Assembly (NCBI GenBank): GCA_031264875.1
Contig: JAISDK010000175.1
Span: 1-8,120, forward strand
Reading direction: 5' to 3'
From: Prevotellaceae bacterium
GTDB lineage: Bacteria > Bacteroidota > Bacteroidia > Bacteroidales > UBA932
DNA: 8,120 bases
Position 1 is the first letter of the stretch; each line of letters opens with the position of its first letter. Below, in pieces: positions 1 to 6,981 of this stretch. The position numbers and the translations under genes were made by a program. A model generated the notes under the pieces. The model worked only from the letters and a program-made list of their open reading frames with translations. It searched no databases and had not been told where the DNA came from.

Positions 1-412
1 AATTGCCTTCATGCATAGTCAATTCCGTTGTCAGCGAAAAAGGCAAAGCGATATATATCACGCCTGCAAGTACGCCGGAGATATTCAAAAACGGAGCTTG
101 GGACAACGAATAAAGCTCGGCAATAAATACTCCGGCGACAGGAATAACTAAAATCCAAAAATAATTTCCGGTTCCAAGCAATCCAAAACCTTTGAGATAA
201 AAAAGTACAAATAACGCTACTGCTATCGTATAGCCAAGCATTTTTCTTATAAAAAACGGTTTGGGTAAAATCATCCTGTAAAACTCATGCAGTCCCGTGA
301 TGATGATCGTCAGCAATATAACCCCGTATCCAAAAGGATGAAATATTATTCCTGACAGTAATATGCACAAGAATATTACACCGCTGACTGTACGTATTAC
401 TAAATTGCTCAT
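1..412 (-). CDS. cdsA: Phosphatidate cytidylyltransferase CdsA, N-terminal part (runs off the left edge)
   Basis: CdsA makes CDP-diacylglycerol from phosphatidic acid and CTP in the inner membrane, the entry step to phospholipid head-group synthesis. Reading the minus strand from the ATG at 412-410 gives 137 open codons to the window edge. The protein begins MSNLVIRTVSGVIF and is strongly hydrophobic, with several likely membrane segments (about residues 7-25, 28-40, 54-70 and 76-92) and a HEFYRM motif near residue 43, a pattern seen in Bacteroidetes CdsA N-termini. The catalytic C-terminal signature of the family lies outside the window, so the call rests on the N-terminus plus position. Only one base separates the start from the ftsH stop (TAA-A-ATG), which suggests translational coupling. 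The rsfS-ftsH-cdsA order is established in Bacteroidales. Another polytopic membrane protein is possible but less likely. Confidence 0.82.
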   Translation of the reverse strand, partial: MSNLVIRTVSGVIFLCILLSGIIFHPFGYGVILLTIIITGLHEFYRMILPKPFFIRKMLGYTIAVALFVLFYLKGFGLLGTGNYFWILVIPVAGVFIAELYSLSQAPFLNISGVLAGVIYIALPFSLTTELTMHEGN

Positions 413-413
413 T

Positions 414-2405
414 TTATTTTGCAGATTCTCGAGATTCGGTGGAATCAGGCTTGCTGTTTTCTTCCTGAGCCGGTTCCGTTAGTCCCAATTCTTCCAGTCT
501 ATTATTTTTTCTTTTTCCAAAAATCTTTTCCAAGTCTTCACTAAAAATCACTTCTCTTTCCAGGAGCAGTTCTGCCAGGGTTGTGAGACCTGTTTTATTT
601 TCAATCAGCACTGTTTTTGCCATGTCGTAGGCAACGTCGATGAATTTTTTAGCTTCTTCGTCAAGAAGTTCCGACGTCCTTTCGCTATAAGGCTTGGACA
701 AGCTGTATTCCGATTGTCCCGAAGAATCGTAATAGCTAAGATTTCCGACTTTTTCGCTCATTCCGAAATATGCAACCATAGCGTATGCCTGCCGCGTCAC
801 TTTTTCCAAATCACTTAGGGCGCCTGTCGATATTTTTCCGAAAGTGAGTTCTTCCGAAGCACGTCCGCCCAGGGTAGCCGCCATTTCTTCCATCATCTGC
901 TCGGTTGTTGTAATTTGTCTCTCATCAGGAAGATACCACGCTGCTCCTAACGATCGTCCTCGCGGGATAATAGTGACTTTGAGAAGAGGATTTGCATGTT
1001 CGAGAATCCAGCTGACGGTTGCATGTCCTGCTTCGTGGAAAGCAATTGTACGTTTCTCTTCTTTGCTGATTAACTTGCTTTTCTTCTCAAGTCCGGCGAT
1101 TATTCTGTCGATTGCATCAAGAAAATCCTGCTTATCAACTGTCTGTTTGTCCTTTCTTGCCGCAATCAGGGCAGCTTCGTTACAGACATTTGCAATATCT
1201 GCTCCTGAAAATCCCGGTGTTTGCCGTGCAAGAAAATCTATATTGAAGTCGGGATCCAGTTTCAGAGCGCGCAGATGGACTTTGAATATGTCCAGCCGCT
1301 CCTTATATTCGGGGAGATCCACATATATTTGCCTGTCAAAACGTCCGGCACGCATCAGCGCCTTGTCAAGTATATCGGCTCTGTTAGTGGCAGCGAGCAC
1401 AATAACTCCGCTGTTTGTTCCGAAGCCGTCCATTTCGGTTAACAGCTGGTTCAAAGTATTTTCCCTTTCGTCGTTACTCGAAAATCCTGCATTTTTGCCA
1501 CGCGCTCTTCCCACTGCGTCGATTTCGTCGATGAACACAATGCATGGCGACTTTTCTTTTGCCTGCCTGAACAAGTCTCTAACACGCGAAGCTCCAACGC
1601 CTACGAACATCTCAACAAAGTCGGAACCCGACATTGAGAAGAATGGGACGTTGGCCTCTCCTGCTACAGCTTTAGCCAGCAATGTTTTTCCTGTTCCCGG
1701 AGGGCCGACAAGCAAAACGCCTTTCGGAATTTTCCCTCCCAAATCGGTGTATTTTTTCGGATTTTTGAGAAAATCAACTATTTCCATTATTTCCACCTTT
1801 GCCTCTTCCAGACCGGCTACATCGTTGAATGTTATTTTTGTCGATTCGGAATCCTTATCAAAAAGCTGCGCTTTCGATTTGCCTACATTGAATATGCCGC
1901 CACCGCCGCCGCCGCGTGCCATTCCACGAAACATTATAAACCAGAACAGCAACAGTATAAGGGGAAACATAAGAAATTCCAATATACGTCCGAAATAGTT
2001 TCTTTCTTCGTTATACAAAAGGGGGATTCTCTTTTGTTCTTCTATATTTTCCTGTGCTTCTGCGATTTTATTTTCGCCATCCCATTCCGATGGTACTTTA
2101 AAATAGAATTGAGGTCCTTTGTAGTTGGATTTAACATTTATCTTGTCGGAATATTTATCCAACCTGTTTTTTTTCAGTTCTATCTCTACTCTTTCAAATT
2201 TGCCGTTGCTGAGTACGCCCGTTATTTTTTCGACGTCGCCATCGGGCAGCATTTTCGTGCGCACATCATTCCATTGTGTTTCAACAGGCCCGTCTCCATT
2301 ATTGAAGAGATAGACGCCTACTATCATCAGCCCTAAAAGCGCATAGAACCAATAAGGATTGAATCTTTTGGGGCTTTTATTTACTCTTTGGTTCTGATTT
2401 TCCAT
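414..2405 (-). CDS. ftsH: ATP-dependent zinc metalloprotease FtsH
   Basis: This is a membrane-anchored AAA+ protease that unfolds and degrades misfolded membrane proteins and short-lived regulators, working as a hexamer. At 663 aa it is of normal length. Membrane helix 1 is at about residues 17-35 and helix 2 at about 141-160, flanking an extracytoplasmic FtsH_ext domain. A glycine-rich linker (165-170) follows, typical of Bacteroidetes FtsH. The AAA domain has Walker A GPPGTGKT (234-241), pore motif FVGVG (267-271), Walker B with D293/E294, and a second region of homology ending in GRFDR (354-358). The M41 peptidase domain has the zinc motif HEAGH (457-461), and D532 is the likely third zinc ligand. 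No key residue is missing. The acidic, serine-rich tail is low complexity. It lies 9 nt after rsfS and 1 nt before cdsA, so all three are probably cotranscribed. No strong Shine-Dalgarno is visible, which is usual in this phylum. Confidence 0.98.
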   Translation of the reverse strand: MENQNQRVNKSPKRFNPYWFYALLGLMIVGVYLFNNGDGPVETQWNDVRTKMLPDGDVEKITGVLSNGKFERVEIELKKNRLDKYSDKINVKSNYKGPQFYFKVPSEWDGENKIAEAQENIEEQKRIPLLYNEERNYFGRILEFLMFPLILLLFWFIMFRGMARGGGGGGIFNVGKSKAQLFDKDSESTKITFNDVAGLEEAKVEIMEIVDFLKNPKKYTDLGGKIPKGVLLVGPPGTGKTLLAKAVAGEANVPFFSMSGSDFVEMFVGVGASRVRDLFRQAKEKSPCIVFIDEIDAVGRARGKNAGFSSNDERENTLNQLLTEMDGFGTNSGVIVLAATNRADILDKALMRAGRFDRQIYVDLPEYKERLDIFKVHLRALKLDPDFNIDFLARQTPGFSGADIANVCNEAALIAARKDKQTVDKQDFLDAIDRIIAGLEKKSKLISKEEKRTIAFHEAGHATVSWILEHANPLLKVTIIPRGRSLGAAWYLPDERQITTTEQMMEEMAATLGGRASEELTFGKISTGALSDLEKVTRQAYAMVAYFGMSEKVGNLSYYDSSGQSEYSLSKPYSERTSELLDEEAKKFIDVAYDMAKTVLIENKTGLTTLAELLLEREVIFSEDLEKIFGKRKNNRLEELGLTEPAQEENSKPDSTESRESAK

Positions 2406-2414
2406 GTCACTGTA

Positions 2415-2816
2415 TTATGCAATTTTATCTTCAGAAATTTTAACAGTCTCCGCGTCTGCCCACAAGTCTTCCAAAGCATAATGTTTTCTGCAATTTGTCT
2501 GGAAAACATGTACAACCACCGAACCGTAATCTAATATTATCCACAAGGCATTTTCATCGCCCTGCCGTCTCCATACTTTTACATTAAGTTGTTTTAATAC
2601 CTCTTCTTCAACATTGTCGGCAATTGCCTTTACATGAACTGTAGAGTCGGCATTCGCCACAATAAATGAACTGCAAACAGACTTGGACAGTTTATCCAGA
2701 TTGAGATGTACTATATTTTCCGATTTTTTATCTTTCATCGCAAAGACGACAGTATCAATCAATTTTGTTTCGTCTGCTTCATTTTGCTTAATTTTATTCT
2801 CTATACTTTTATCCAT
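2415..2816 (-). CDS. rsfS: Ribosome silencing factor RsfS (Iojap/DUF143 family)
   Basis: RsfS binds ribosomal protein L14 (uL14) on the large subunit and blocks subunit joining, lowering translation in stationary phase or starvation. The 133-aa protein matches the family in length. It carries the central KAIADNVEEEV segment (63-73), the core strand motif WIILDYGSVVVHVF (92-105), and the C-terminal YALEDLWADAE segment (113-123). All three are recognisable family signatures. The first 20 or so residues are charged and probably a variable extension. The ATG at 2816 is the first in frame and lies about 35 nt after a good -7 element on the minus strand. It is the first gene of the operon running into ftsH and cdsA. 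Confidence 0.95.
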   Translation of the reverse strand: MDKSIENKIKQNEADETKLIDTVVFAMKDKKSENIVHLNLDKLSKSVCSSFIVANADSTVHVKAIADNVEEEVLKQLNVKVWRRQGDENALWIILDYGSVVVHVFQTNCRKHYALEDLWADAETVKISEDKIA

Positions 2817-2850
2817 TAATATAATGTATATAATTACTTAATCTAACGCG

Positions 2851-2879
2851 CAAAGGTAAAAATAATTCAATGACAGCAA
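2851..2879 (-). promoter_or_regulatory. Predicted Bacteroidetes promoter for rsfS-ftsH-cdsA
   Basis: Read on the minus strand, 2858-2851 is TACCTTTG, an exact match to the Bacteroidetes -7 consensus TAnnTTTG. A TTG at 2879-2877 lies 18 nt upstream and fits the -33 element. Transcription would start around 2845, giving a leader of about 28 nt before the rsfS ATG. The consensus and spacing are established for sigma(ABfr). Use of this site is inferred from sequence only. Confidence 0.6.
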
Positions 2880-2940
2880 TATTTTTTTTATAAAATCTTA
2901 CTGTAATGCTTTTTTTACAGATGATTCCGTCGGTAACGAA

Positions 2941-3040
2941 CAGGCTGCAATTATCGAAATACGCCAAATGCTATTCATCTGCCGACAATTCGGAAAAGGC
3001 AGTTTTCGACTTTCAATTTTTTATGTAAGTTTGCAGCCTG
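2941..3040. repeat. Perfect 10-bp inverted repeat in the divergent intergenic region
   Basis: CAGGCTGCAA at 2941-2950 is the exact reverse complement of TTGCAGCCTG at 3031-3040. The arms are separated by 80 nt. The right arm overlaps the end of the predicted -7 element of the downstream lipoprotein gene and its expected transcription start. The match does not extend on either side. It could be a paired operator or a site-specific inversion pair, or it could be chance. No function is shown by sequence alone. Confidence 0.5.
3003..3033 (+). promoter_or_regulatory. Predicted Bacteroidetes promoter for the GH78 lipoprotein gene
   Basis: TAAGTTTG at 3026-3033 exactly fits the -7 consensus TAnnTTTG and lies 33 nt before the ATG at 3067. 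The -33 region is weak: only TTTTCG at 3003-3008 is near the right distance. Expected transcription start is around 3039-3041. The weak -33 box would fit a promoter that needs an activator, but that is inference. Confidence 0.5.
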
Positions 3041-3066
3041 AATAAATATAAAAGATTGGATATAAT

Positions 3067-5763
3067 ATGATTAAAAACATTTTTCTATTAGCGTTAATAT
3101 GCGCAATCATCTCTTCCTGCGAACAGTCGGGTAACGGGCTTGTCCCCTCGACGCTTCAATGCGAATATCAAACTGAACCGGTTGGCATGGACGTCTCCGC
3201 GCCCCGTTTCGAGTGGCAGCTGCATGATCCCAAACATGTGAGAGGACAGCGCCAGACAGCTTACAACATCCTGGTGGCAAGCAGTATCAAAAAACTTACG
3301 GAACCCGACGCCGACGTCTGGAACAGCGGAAAGGTAAGCTCTTCGCAGTCGGTTTTAGTTCCCTTTGAAGGAAAGAAACTGCAATCGGGCAGCGCTTATT
3401 ACTGGAAAGTAATGGTGTATGACAAAGACGGCAAGCCTTCGAGATGGAGCAAGCCGGCACGTTTTGTAACCGGCGTTCTCGATCCTGCCGAATGGAACGT
3501 CGCCTCGTGGATACGTCATCCCGACGCTCCGCATACGAAACATATATGGTTTCGGAAAAACATTAAACTCAATGCTGTATCCGACGGCGCCTTTATACAT
3601 GTCGCCTCGCTCGGACATCACGAGCTTTACATCAACGGCAAAAAAGCCGACAACAGTGTACTTGCGCCGGCCTTGACGGATTTTCAAAAACGTCTCTTTT
3701 ATGTTACTTACGACGTTTCCAAATTTCTGAAACGGGGAGACAATACGGTTGCCGTCTGGTTTGCGCCCGGTTGGGCAAGTTATGACTGCTTTAAGCTTGT
3801 GCCGCTTCTGCGGGTGAAGGCCGACGGTCTCGACGCCGAAAATCAAGCGACGCTCAATTCGGATGCGTCGTGGCGCTGTGCCGTAAGCAGCAGTGAAGAT
3901 ATCAGGCCAGTTTTTTCGTTCAATAATAACGGCGGCGAGATTGTGGACGCGCGCAACGAAAATCCGGACTGGAACAAACCTGGTTTTGACGATTCCCAAT
4001 GGAAAAACGCTGCAACACAAGACTACGACGTTGAACTCGTTGCGCAGGACATTCCGCCCTCGCGCATTATTGAAACGATTGCGGCAAAGAAAATCACTGA
4101 TCTCGGCGATGGCAAATACAAAATTGATTTCGGCAAGAACTTTTCCGGATGGCTGAACATCAGGTTTCGCGGACTTTCTGCCGGCGATACGGTTACGATC
4201 GGTTCTGCCGACGACGAGAAAACTATGTGCGATTTCAATATCCGTAACTTCTTCGTTTCGTCAGGTAAAGACGGCGAGACGTTTCAAAACCGTTTCAATT
4301 ATGTTGCGGGGCGTTATGCGAATCTCGAAGGCTTGAAGCAGCCTCCTGTTTTGGAAAATTGCACCGCTTACGCCGTGAGTACCGACTTGAAGCGGACGGG
4401 TCATTTCACAAGCTCCAACGACTTGTTTAATAAGATTTACGAAACGGATATATGGACATTTTTTGCGAACACGCAGGAGGGTTACACTTCGGACTGTCCG
4501 CATCGGGAACGTTGCGGTTACGGGGAAGTTGCGACGGCATGTTCGTGGGGACTTGGTCTTCCGAATCTTGACGCGGGCGCGTATTATCGAAAAGTCGTAC
4601 GCGACTGGTGCGACGTCCAGATGGATGACGGCTGGGGACGGCACACTGCGCCGCAGCCAAACAATTTTCATTGGGGCGGCGCGATGTGGAGCAGCGCCGG
4701 AATGAATGTCGCACAGCATCACTATCAGCACTATGGCGACAGGAGAGTTATTGAAACGGTTTATCCGACTGCGAAACGATGGCTCGAATTTCTTCACGCA
4801 AATACGAAAGACAGTTTGCTGCAACAGTATCGTCAGCACAATAAAGGTCAGTTTCTCGGCGACTGGCTCGCGCCACATTCCCGCAGCGAATTTGGCAGTT
4901 CCGTTCAGGCGGTTTATTTCAACAATTGCGTGTATGCCATGAATCTGGAAACGTTTATTCAGTTTGCAAAACTGCTCGGCAGGGACGACGACGCTGCTCT
5001 GTATGGAGAACGGCTCGAAAAGCTGCGTCCTGCTATTCATGCAAAATTTTACAGGGGAGATAACGCGACTTATTGCGACGGAACGCAGGTGCAAAACGCT
5101 TTTGCGCTGCTCACCGGAGTAACTGTCGAAAGCGAGCGCGCGAAGGTTGAGGCGTATATCCATGACGATTTGAACGGCGAACATCCGTATTTTGACATGG
5201 GCAGTTCAGGCTTGACCGTCCTGTTGAAATATCTTGTTGCGCATCCCGAAGAGGGCGAAACTACGGCGAAGATTATGAACAAAACGACATTTCCAGGTTA
5301 CGGATATTTCATCGAACAGGGCGAAAATACCTGGCCCGAAGACTGGAAAATTGATGTGCCAAGCAAGATTCATACCTGCTACACGGGCGTCGCAGGATGG
5401 TTTACCAAAGGACTTTGCGGTATCCAGCCCGACAGCGACGGATACAGTCATTTCACCATCAAGCCCTGCATTGTTGACGAAGTCGATTTTGCCGAGGCGT
5501 CGGTAGCTTCTCCTTACGGCGACATCGTAAGCCGCTGGGAACGCAAAGGCAGCGAGATAATCCTGTCGGTAACAGTGCCGCCCAACTCTTCGGCAACTGT
5601 GTATATTCCCGCTTCGCATCCCGACAAAGTTACCGAAAGCGGCAACCTGCTGAACGGAGCCGAAGGTCTTACGCCGAAAGGTTTCGAAAACGGATATGCC
5701 GCGGTACAGGCTGTGTCGGGTAAATACAGGTTTGTAACGATGAATAATCCGCAGGATGAATAA
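3067..5763 (+). CDS. GH78 family alpha-L-rhamnosidase-type lipoprotein
   Basis: GH78 enzymes are inverting glycosidases that remove terminal alpha-L-rhamnose from plant glycosides, rhamnogalacturonan and microbial polysaccharides. The 898-aa product has a lipoprotein signal: a hydrophobic stretch at about residues 4-16, then lipobox SSC with Cys18, so it is probably anchored in an outer or periplasmic membrane face. Domain order matches the family: a fibronectin/Ig-like N-terminal domain ending near FVTG (133-136), a Bac_rhamnosid_N beta-sandwich (about 147-330), a second beta domain (about 340-440), the (alpha/alpha)6 catalytic domain (about 445-775), and a C-terminal beta-sandwich starting near 782. 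The active-site loop DCPHRERCGYGE spans 476-487 with Glu481 as likely general acid. Glu758 in ENTWPEDW aligns with the general base. The aspartate expected at 488 is valine, with Glu at 487. The gene has its own putative promoter and is GC-richer than the flanking DNA. Exact substrate is unknown, and no susC/susD pair is visible. Confidence 0.9.
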   Translation: MIKNIFLLALICAIISSCEQSGNGLVPSTLQCEYQTEPVGMDVSAPRFEWQLHDPKHVRGQRQTAYNILVASSIKKLTEPDADVWNSGKVSSSQSVLVPFEGKKLQSGSAYYWKVMVYDKDGKPSRWSKPARFVTGVLDPAEWNVASWIRHPDAPHTKHIWFRKNIKLNAVSDGAFIHVASLGHHELYINGKKADNSVLAPALTDFQKRLFYVTYDVSKFLKRGDNTVAVWFAPGWASYDCFKLVPLLRVKADGLDAENQATLNSDASWRCAVSSSEDIRPVFSFNNNGGEIVDARNENPDWNKPGFDDSQWKNAATQDYDVELVAQDIPPSRIIETIAAKKITDLGDGKYKIDFGKNFSGWLNIRFRGLSAGDTVTIGSADDEKTMCDFNIRNFFVSSGKDGETFQNRFNYVAGRYANLEGLKQPPVLENCTAYAVSTDLKRTGHFTSSNDLFNKIYETDIWTFFANTQEGYTSDCPHRERCGYGEVATACSWGLGLPNLDAGAYYRKVVRDWCDVQMDDGWGRHTAPQPNNFHWGGAMWSSAGMNVAQHHYQHYGDRRVIETVYPTAKRWLEFLHANTKDSLLQQYRQHNKGQFLGDWLAPHSRSEFGSSVQAVYFNNCVYAMNLETFIQFAKLLGRDDDAALYGERLEKLRPAIHAKFYRGDNATYCDGTQVQNAFALLTGVTVESERAKVEAYIHDDLNGEHPYFDMGSSGLTVLLKYLVAHPEEGETTAKIMNKTTFPGYGYFIEQGENTWPEDWKIDVPSKIHTCYTGVAGWFTKGLCGIQPDSDGYSHFTIKPCIVDEVDFAEASVASPYGDIVSRWERKGSEIILSVTVPPNSSATVYIPASHPDKVTESGNLLNGAEGLTPKGFENGYAAVQAVSGKYRFVTMNNPQDE

Positions 5764-5764
5764 T

Positions 5765-5772
5765 TAATTTTG
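5765..5772 (+). promoter_or_regulatory. Possible -7 element upstream of the Rpn nuclease gene
   Basis: TAATTTTG matches TAnnTTTG two bases after the GH78 stop codon and 47 nt before the likely ATG of the nuclease gene. No -33 element is visible at a suitable distance: the nearest TTTG, at 5731-5734, is 30 nt away. In such an AT-rich gap an accidental match is quite possible. Confidence 0.25.
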
Positions 5773-5819
5773 TGTATTTAAGGGAAAGTGTATAATTTTA
5801 CGTGCTAAAGTTTAAGAAC

Positions 5820-6746
5820 ATGGCTAAGGATACAGGGAAGACGAAAGCATCTAAAAGTATCGAGACACCGGTTTTTATGAATATAAAGACGGATTTCGGG
5901 TTCAAAAAGATATTTGGCAATAAAGTACTGCTGATCGGGTTTCTGAATGCAATTCTGAACAGGGATATTGTAGAGATAGAATATCTTCCTGCTGAACAGC
6001 TGGGTTATATTGAGGAAAACCGCAAGGCGGTATATGATGTTTACTGCACGACTGAAAACGGAGAACGGTTTATCGTGGAGATGCAGGCTTCGCCACAGGT
6101 GCATTTTGCCGACAGAATAGTGTTTTACATGAGTTATCCGGTACTCGCTCAGGCGCCGAAGGGTCTGATAAACCTGATCAACAGTGCGGGAGAAGAAATA
6201 AGGGTTCCGTGGGACTATGCCCTCAGGGGAGTGTATATGATCTGTATTCTGGATAATATTATGTTTCCTGAAGAAAAAGCCAGAGATATCGTCATGGAGC
6301 GCATAAAAATAGTACGACAGGAAGCAGAGACTGTCCTGACCGACAAATGGGAAGCGGTAACAATAGAATTGCCGAAATTCACAAAAACGGAAGACGGACT
6401 GGAAACTGCGGTGGACAAATGGATCTATTCCTTAAAAAACATGGAAAAGTTACCCGAACGTCCGGAAAAACTGAATGAAAAGATATTCGATGAATTATAT
6501 GAATATGCAAAAATAAATAAACTAAAAAAGGAAGATATGAAAGAATACGGTAAAAGCGTTTTGGAATACGATGACGTAATCAGTTCATTGCGTTATGTGG
6601 AAGAAAGAGTCAGGAAAGAAAATCTGATCAAATTTGTTCGGAACTGTCATAAATATAATACAAATATCTCACAGATTGCTGCGTTTACAGATCTCACAGA
6701 GAAAGAAGTATCCGACATTATCGCGAAATTAGAAAAAGATGAATAA
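5820..6746 (+). CDS. Rpn family PD-(D/E)XK nuclease / putative transposase
   Basis: Rpn proteins (PDDEXK_2 group) are DNA endonucleases related to transposases. In E. coli, RpnA-type members cut DNA and raise RecA-independent recombination. The 308-aa product starts with the family hallmark TDFGFKKIFG (residues 24-33). The nuclease core follows, with Asp73 (in VYDVY) and E87-x-Q89 (in FIVEMQAS), where Gln replaces the classical Lys as in most of this family. The C-terminal part is helical and charged and ends in a small helix-turn-helix-like segment (about 277-308, NISQIAAFTDLTEKEVSDII). I chose the ATG at 5820; an in-frame GTG at 5802 would add six residues. It appears intact. No terminal inverted repeats or target duplications are visible around it. 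Composition is very AT-rich (12 G+C in bases 6481-6540), unlike the flanking GH78 and DUF6261-like genes, which suggests separate acquisition. Confidence 0.88.
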   Translation: MAKDTGKTKASKSIETPVFMNIKTDFGFKKIFGNKVLLIGFLNAILNRDIVEIEYLPAEQLGYIEENRKAVYDVYCTTENGERFIVEMQASPQVHFADRIVFYMSYPVLAQAPKGLINLINSAGEEIRVPWDYALRGVYMICILDNIMFPEEKARDIVMERIKIVRQEAETVLTDKWEAVTIELPKFTKTEDGLETAVDKWIYSLKNMEKLPERPEKLNEKIFDELYEYAKINKLKKEDMKEYGKSVLEYDDVISSLRYVEERVRKENLIKFVRNCHKYNTNISQIAAFTDLTEKEVSDIIAKLEKDE

Positions 6747-6766
6747 AGGAAGATCTAAAATTGGAT

Positions 6767-6970
6767 ATGAAAAAAAATGTACTGAGAAACTGTAACGGAA
6801 AAAGAGCATACACGATGAAATTGTACATGCACGAAGAACAAAACCGTTCGGAAAAATGCTTTGCGTTTAAGCGCGAAGGACAAAATCAGCTGGAAAAATG
6901 GTTTGCGCTCAAGCGCAAAGGACAAAACAAGTCTGAAAATTTAGTATTTTATATTTTTTTTAATTATTAA
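6767..6970 (+). CDS. Doubtful small basic ORF with a 14-residue repeat
   Basis: This 67-aa frame starts at ATG 6767, or 69 aa from TTG 6761. The TTG has AAGGAAG eight bases upstream (6746-6752), a better ribosome-binding spacing than the ATG. I recognise no domain. The product is rich in Lys, Arg, Glu, Gln and Asn and contains a 14-residue repeat: SEKCFAFKREGQNQ then LEKWFALKRKGQNK, with partial copies on either side. It ends in a short hydrophobic tail (LVFYIFFNY). The frame begins 14-20 nt after the Rpn stop, so it could be translated from the same transcript. The repeat length is a multiple of three, so the frame may stay open only because the DNA repeat expanded in register. A real peptide, an ORF remnant and non-coding repeat DNA all remain possible. 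Confidence 0.3.
   Translation: MKKNVLRNCNGKRAYTMKLYMHEEQNRSEKCFAFKREGQNQLEKWFALKRKGQNKSENLVFYIFFNY
6833..6940 (+). repeat. 42-bp tandem repeat, two full units plus partial flanking units, each with a hairpin
   Basis: Full units lie at 6851-6892 and 6893-6934. A partial copy of the unit end precedes them (6833-6850) and a partial unit start follows (6935-6940). Each full unit contains an inverted repeat. In unit 2 it is TTTGCGC-TCAA-GCGCAAA (6902-6919), a perfect 7-bp stem. In unit 1 the corresponding TTTGCGT-TTAA-GCGCGAA keeps the stem through two G-T (G-U in RNA) pairs. The units differ at several positions outside the stem. This looks like a small structured minisatellite between the Rpn gene and the next gene. 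Confidence 0.75.
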
Positions 6971-6981
6971 CAATAAAAGGT

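Noticed and set aside
1904..1921. GC-rich triplet run inside ftsH that could be a slippery tract
   Set aside because: It encodes the glycine-rich linker normally present after the second membrane helix in Bacteroidetes FtsH, and the codons are mixed.
844..1998. A 384-codon open frame on the plus strand opposite ftsH
   Set aside because: It is the antisense shadow of a clear ftsH gene; the product is serine-rich without any recognisable domain.
2901..2920. CTGTAA / TTACAG short inverted repeat with an 8-nt loop in the divergent region
   Set aside because: Only 6 bp and AT-rich, with no T-run in a suitable place; expected by chance in such DNA.
4261..5184. A 307-codon open frame on the minus strand inside the GH78 gene
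   Set aside because: The GH78 frame shows conserved motifs throughout this stretch, so the antisense frame is incidental to its GC-rich codons.
5764..6760. Complete insertion sequence around the Rpn nuclease
   Set aside because: No terminal inverted repeats or target-site duplications were found on either side, so only the gene itself is supported.
6833..6940. CRISPR-like array
   Set aside because: The 42-bp units are directly contiguous with no unique spacers, and no cas genes are present.
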